Source: Podocnemis expansa
Lineage: Eukaryota; Chordata; Testudines; Podocnemididae
DNA: 64,000 nt
NCBI GenBank assembly: GCA_007922195.1
Contig: ML681963.1
Span: 132,935,764 to 132,999,763, forward strand
Direction of reading: 5' to 3'
Part shown: piece after piece, positions 59,699-64,000 of the stretch
How positions within the stretch are numbered: the first letter of the stretch is position 1
How the letters are laid out: every line of letters starts with the position of its first letter
Notes under the pieces: model-generated
Seen by the model: the letters and a program-made list of their open reading frames with translations, nothing else
What the model was told of the DNA's origin: nothing
Databases searched by the model: none
Made by a program: the position numbers and the translations under genes

Positions 59699-60044
59699 CA
59701 TGCACTTAATTCAGGTGGATTCCGTACAGCGTTGGATGGAGGACCTGAAGTTGATGACAGATTGCGAATGTATGTGTATTCTTCAGTCCAAACCAATCAG
59801 CACAGAGGAGGATGCACAGAGTGAACTTATACTTTCATCACAATATAGTGTGTATGATAACTTGCAGTTATTGTTAAAAAGAGCTTGGATCATAAGCACA
59901 GAGTTGACCAGGATTGCTCAAAAACTAGAGAAGAACAGATGGCAAAGAGTTCACAGCATGACAGTAAGAGTCAATTGTCATGTACGTTCAATGATAAATG
60001 AATATAATAGTTTCACCAGGAATTCCTCTGAAGAAATGCACCAG
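59699..60044 (+). CDS. INSC: INSC exon (partial gene): LGN-binding region and following helical segment
   Basis: INSC is an adaptor that links the PAR3 polarity complex to LGN (GPSM2)/NuMA at the cell cortex and so orients the mitotic spindle. This exon encodes about 115 residues. It includes DSVQRWMEDLKLMTDCECMC, then KPISTEEDAQ, LLLKRAWIISTEL and NEYNSFTRNSS, which I recognise as vertebrate inscuteable. The first block overlaps the LGN-binding region; the folded ARM repeats come later in the protein. The acceptor is TTTTTATACTACACTTCAG ending at 59698 and the donor is CAG/GTGAGG at 60045. The exon ends in phase 0. An ATG lies one base after the acceptor (59700), so MHLIQVDSV could be either an internal methionine or the start of a shorter isoform. 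A second AG at 59713-59714 would give an exon beginning VDSVQR. Earlier exons are not visible in the window. Confidence 0.9.
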
Positions 60045-60583
60045 GTGAGGGTTTTTCTTCAGTATTGATTTGTTTGTCTTTGAATGTGTAAACTACATTT
60101 AGAATTTGAAACCGGATGGATTTTTTTCCTCTAACTTCAATAATGGCAACTTATACTGAATAGTGAGGGGGGGAAAAAAGTTCCATATCTTGGAAGCATC
60201 CAGTCCTTCTATGGTTATGCAAACAAACCTGTCTTGTTTGGGTCACAGTGTTGTGATGGCCCTGATTCTGTTACCTTTTTTTATGTTATGTAGTTTACTC
60301 CATGAGGAGTACTGGGACTGGATCCTATGCCTAAAAGTCTTATTTTCAATTAAAATGTAACAAATGTTGTTGTTCTGGGACTGGCTTAGCTCCAGGGTTT
60401 TTTTTTTTTGGTTTTTTTTTGATTGCCATTATAATCAACCACTAATGCCTATAACAAGGGAAATTAAGAAAAAAAAAGTTCATATATCTTTATTTTACTT
60501 TTCTAATTACCATAATTATATTTTCTCTTATGGAAAGAAGATACATTATTTTAAACACATCTTTACCTTTTTTTCCCCTGCAG
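60045..60583 (+). other. INSC: INSC intron
   Basis: 539-bp intron with GT donor (GTGAGG) and a pyrimidine-rich acceptor (CTTTTTTTCCCCTGCAG). It contains T-rich runs at about 60400-60419 and no recognisable repeat. Short frames here are not genes. Confidence 0.85.
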
Positions 60584-60636
60584 TTTGAAAAACTGTTAAT
60601 TGAAAAATGTTCCGAATTTACAGCAGTCACAGAAAG
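60584..60636 (+). CDS. INSC: INSC exon, 53 bp
   Basis: The exon continues in frame from the previous one (phase 0) with FEKLLIEKCSEFTAVTE and leaves two bases (AG) of a split arginine codon before the donor AAAG/GTAACA. The peptide corresponds to the conserved EKLLMEKCSE..AVTER block of inscuteable, upstream of the ARM repeats. It is too short to be found as an independent open frame and is called from its splice sites, phase and peptide similarity. Confidence 0.88.
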
Positions 60637-61529
60637 GTAACAAGTTTTCTGAACTGGATAGTTCATTTTGCTTATTACTTTGTTACAAGATATGTGGAGT
60701 TTTAATGAAGGTGGAATATCCAAGAACGCTCCTTGATCATTTAATTGAGCATATGCAGCTCTCATTAAAATACCCTTTGAATATTGGGTTATCAGTGCTT
60801 TATTTTAAGTATTTGATATATCATATTTAGACTGTGATGTTTCATTAGGATCCATTGTTAAACAGAGAACTTGGCATGGCCTAAGGGTCAGTGCTAGTGA
60901 ATTGTGATGTGGGATTAAGGCTGTAGGTACTAACGGTAGAAAAACGTGCTCTGTTGAAATCAGTGATGAAACTATCATTGACTTCAATGGAGACAGCATT
61001 TCACGTCAGGTTTGAAATCTGGTGCAGTTGAAAACTGATACCATGGGCTTTTGTACTGCTGCAAGTTTTGGTATACTGTTGCCTAAACACAGATATACAT
61101 TCACCTGTATTACATCTAGATCAGGCTTAGGGTCTTTGATATAAGCACTGTACGACAATATTAAAGTAAGAACTGTGAAAGAATTCTTTTTACGCTGTTG
61201 CCCTGAGTCTAGCAGAACTTTCCTGCATGGCAGTCCTGCCAATCAATAGTGTCACTTGATTTACTCTAACCACTGGCTCTGTCACTTAGCTTGGAGGATT
61301 TTCAGGGGGAAAAAAAAAGATAATGTAAAATGATCAAACAAGAGAAAATAATGTTTCTTGGTCACTGCTACTGTCTATCAAATGTGTGCTACTTAAAATT
61401 TATCTTAATAAGTTTATGGAGGGGAAGGTATGCTGGGACAGCCTAATTTGGCAATTAACTGATCTTTGACTTCTAGCAGTAAATTTGCCCAATGGCCTAT
61501 GATCGTGAGGGTTCTAACTCAGTAGAGAG

Positions 61530-61674
61530 CACTGTCCCCTCTAAGCTGTGAGCATGTGGGTGCGCACACAGGTCATGAAACCTGTGCACACAGCAAAATT
61601 CAATAGTGCTAATAATGGTGCTCACAAAGAAATTTTTTGCTCACACAGACTATGAATAATTAGAGGGAATATTG
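61530..61674. mobile_element. hAT-type MITE, 145 bp, in INSC intron
   Basis: Ends CACTGTCCCCTCTAA and TTAGAGGGAATATTG are inverted repeats of the same type as the 1.9-kb element at 47214. GTAGAGAG (61522-61529) and GCTAGAGAG (61675-61683) form a near-exact 8-bp target duplication with one extra base. The interior keeps GTGTGCAAA-like pieces (CCTGTGCACACAGCAAAATT). Non-autonomous. Confidence 0.75.
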
Positions 61675-61683
61675 GCTAGAGAG

Positions 61684-62030
61684 GATGCTTTCTTGAATGT
61701 CTGGCTGGTGAGTCTTGCTCACATGCTCAGGGGTTAGCTGATCATCATATTTGGGGTTAGGAGGGGATTTCCCCCAATGCAGACTGGAGGCCATGTGGAT
61801 TTTTTGCCTTCCTCTGCAGCATCAGGCACAGATTACCTGCTGGTGGATTCTCTGCACCTTAAAGTCTTTAAACCATGATTTGAGGACTTTAATAACTCAG
61901 TCATAGATTAGGGATGAATTACAGGAGTGGGTGGGTGAGGTTCTGTGGCCTGTGTTGTGCAGGAAATCAGACTAAATGATCCTAATGGACTCTTCTGACC
62001 TTAAAGTTTGAGAGTCTGTGTCCCACTGTA
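61684..62030 (+). mobile_element. CR1 LINE 3'-end fragment in INSC intron
   Basis: GTCTGGCTGGTGAGTCTTGC, TGCTCAGGGGTTAGCTGATC, ATATTTGGGGTTAGGAGGG and the tail ACTCTTCTGACCTTAAAG give the CR1 3' end in sense orientation. Only non-coding 3' sequence remains. Confidence 0.85.
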
Positions 62031-62625
62031 GCTCTTAGTACAGTAATAGTAAATGCTTCCTGTGTATAGACAGCTTGTTTCCAGGTATACCTTTTAAATC
62101 CAGACTAACTTCATTGGTGCAGACACCTTGATTCATAAGGGCCTTGATCCTACCCACATTTAAAATATGGGAAATTAATCTTTATTAAGAACAAAATTTG
62201 GCTCTGTGAATAAAGGATATATATATATACCTGTAACTGAATTGCAGATGTCCCAGGGTGGATTGTAGCAGCCATTTGACCCACAGCAACACTAAGCCTT
62301 AGTCAACAGTGGTGGAGTTGTTAGATTTTTCCCAGCATACTTGAAGGCAGACTTTGGCATATAGCCTATGAAGTGCCTTGTGAACCTGTACAATAGTAAT
62401 TTCTAATATCATCATTTGACTTCTTCCTTATCTTGGAGAGACAAGACCTTGCTAACAGCCTCTTCTGATGTTAACTATAATAAGGCTGTGCCTTGATTTT
62501 AACAGTTGAAAATCCATTATTAACATTTGTATAGCATAAAGTGCTTGGCTAGCTCAGTCCACTTGATAAAGGTGGTGCCTAAAGTGTGTATTTTTGTGAT
62601 TGATTTCCTTTCAATTTCTTTTCAG

Positions 62626-62749
62626 GTGCATACAAACTGAAGATGAACGGACATTACAGTCCATGAAGTCTTGTATTAATGAAACATTAACCACAGTGGC
62701 ACAATATTTTGGCCAGTTGATAGAACTGGCCTTAACATATGAGATACAG
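62626..62749 (+). CDS. INSC: INSC exon, 124 bp
   Basis: The acceptor CAATTTCTTTTCAG precedes G|TGC, which completes the split arginine codon from the previous exon. The peptide CIQTEDERTLQSMKSCINE, then TLTTVAQYFGQL and IELALTYEIQ follows, and the donor is CAG/GTCAGT. It matches the inscuteable segment just before the ARM repeats (in human the equivalent reads ERCLQVE..LKSMKACVSETL..FGQLLELAL). Phase 0 at the exit means the next exon, outside the window, starts with a full codon. No frameshift or stop is present in any of the three exons, so the gene looks intact here. Confidence 0.92.
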
Positions 62750-64000
62750 GTCAGTAAGAATTGAATTAATTTTTTAGAAACATTCTGTTGTTTTGAAGGA
62801 GTGGGTTTTTTTGAGTGGTAGATGTAAAACATTTACAGCTCTCAGTCCCTACAAATCTGAGGTTTTTGTTTCAAGCATCCTGAAAAACATTCCAATTTTG
62901 TTTGAGGCACAGCATTTCACAGGCCCCGAAAGTGACTTTATTGAAGTCTTCAAAAAGCTCATCATTGATCAAATCCTTCTCTGCTTCCATCCACACTTAG
63001 TTTTTCCAGAACATCAACAGTCTTCATTTTCTCTGTTCATTGATTTGGTTCTGATATTACCAGCAAAGTGATCATGTGACTTCCTCTGATCACGTCTGCT
63101 CTCATGCTCTCTTCAGTTTAATGAAGCTGACCTCTGGATGCTGCCCAAATAATGGTTCAGTGCAATGGACCTGCTTCTGCTGATGTTCTAGTTATAATCA
63201 TGCTTATTACAGTCATGCTGAAGAACCAACCAATAATATTTGTGCTAGGCACGGTACAAACACAGCAGTAAGGGTAGAACACAAGCAGAGTGAACAATAT
63301 GGTGGGTGGGCATGGGAAAGGATCAGCTAAACAGGAAATGAAGGAGGGTTGGGGGGATTGGGGAGAGGAAAAGAGGGTAGAAGGGACAGGTATAGAAAAC
63401 AGGTGAAGAGGCTGTGAGGAAGCAGAAAGGTGTGGGGTGAGGGATAGGATTTGGAGTAGACAACCAATCTGCACAGAGCCATCAAAATTGTGGAAATTTC
63501 TCCGACTATCCAGAAGCCCCTGAATTGACTGTTTCTGCACCTAGCAACTGGAGTCTTTTTAGCTCCTCTCTGCAGTTTTCCCCAGGGCCCTATGAGGGGA
63601 GGATGGTGACACACCAGTGCTTAATTTGTACTGCGGCTTGGTGTGGCTCAGCCACAGCACCTCTAGGCTGGTAGTTCATATCCGCTACACCACAGTTTAA
63701 AAACAAAAAAACAAAAAAACCCAAAACCTTGCTTAATCCTTGGCACATCTTTCATTACAAATTTGGCACTTGGGGGGCAACATGTGGATCTAATACCCCA
63801 GGAACATCTGTGGTCTCTGCTGCACAGTTCTGCATGCAGGGGAGTGCTATGAGGAAAGGCTGTCTCCATCAGGACCCCATTTTGCCACCTTCTACCAGTG
63901 GAATGGTCCCTGATTTGGCTGCTTCTGCTTTCACTGGCTGGAGTTGCTGCTGCTCCTCTCTGCAGTTTTTCCCACAAAGCCAAAGTCATAAAAATATATA
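62750..64000 (+). other. INSC: INSC intron, continuing beyond the window
   Basis: Begins GTCAGTAAG. It contains a possible hAT MITE at 63615-63772 and two related copies of a CTCCTCTCTGCAGTTTT-containing segment (about 63500-63600 and 63893-63980). The next INSC exon is not inside the window. Confidence 0.75.
63615..63772. mobile_element. Possible hAT MITE with CAGTGCTTAATTTGTA end
   Basis: CAGTGCTTAATTTGTACTG at the left and ATTACAAATTTGGCACTTG at the right are inverted relatives. No clear 8-bp target duplication. It carries an A-rich tract (AAAAACAAAAAAACAAAAAA) near 63700. Confidence 0.45.

Larger units (their letters stand above)
60637..62625 (+). other. INSC: INSC intron with hAT MITE and CR1 fragment
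   Basis: About 2.0-kb intron bounded by GTAACA and TTCTTTTCAG. Transposon sequence occupies 61522-62030. A short TA-rich microsatellite is present near 62218-62230. No alternative exon was recognised. Confidence 0.85.

Overview
The window looks like nuclear genomic DNA of a reptile, most probably a turtle. There are no bacterial operons or long open genes. Coding sequence is split into short exons with GT/AG boundaries. The rest is AT-rich intergenic or intronic DNA carrying CR1 LINEs, Penelope-like elements with palindromic ends, PIF/Harbinger elements whose ends read GGCTATGTCTACA, hAT elements with 8-bp target duplications, and tRNA-type SINE remnants. From memory this mixture is typical of turtle genomes. 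A crocodilian is not strictly excluded, and no genus is claimed.

Host gene: the only host gene I can support is INSC (inscuteable spindle-orientation adaptor) on the + strand at the right end. Three consecutive coding exons are visible: 59699-60044, 60584-60636 and 62626-62749. Splice phases are compatible and together they encode about 173 residues. Earlier exons or the promoter were not recognised, and the ARM-repeat exons must lie beyond 64000. About 59.7 kb to the left is therefore upstream intron or 5' flank of INSC.

Layout: 1-3040 unannotated; 3.0-6.8 kb Penelope-derived palindromes, one split by a 0.8-kb GC-rich insertion; 7.86-13.74 kb a near-complete but decayed CR1 LINE split by a Harbinger element with a Myb-like ORF (8091-9199) and by a Penelope-like element with a GIY-YIG nuclease region (11312-12515); 13.7-27.5 kb mostly unique DNA with microsatellites, an exact hairpin and old SINE/CR1 remnants; 27.5-28.77 kb a Penelope palindrome split by a GC-rich hAT-like element; 30.99-31.66 kb a Penelope end split by a Harbinger element; 33.8-46.8 kb a TIR element, a Harbinger MITE and three CR1 copies, one split by a hAT; 47.2-49.1 kb a 1.9-kb hAT-type element holding two Penelope solo ends; 49.6-51.0 kb an unclassified repeat with a degenerate tandem array plus another Penelope end; 54.1-54.8 kb a decayed LINE tail on the minus strand; 56.1-56.8 kb a Harbinger MITE next to a hAT MITE; then INSC, with a hAT MITE and a CR1 3' end in its second visible intron.

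No intact autonomous transposon was found, nor any clearly new system. The most informative content is the nesting order, supported by target-site duplications readable in the sequence, and the Penelope family, where one copy joins a GIY-YIG coding remnant to the same palindromic tail that recurs about ten times as short solo copies.
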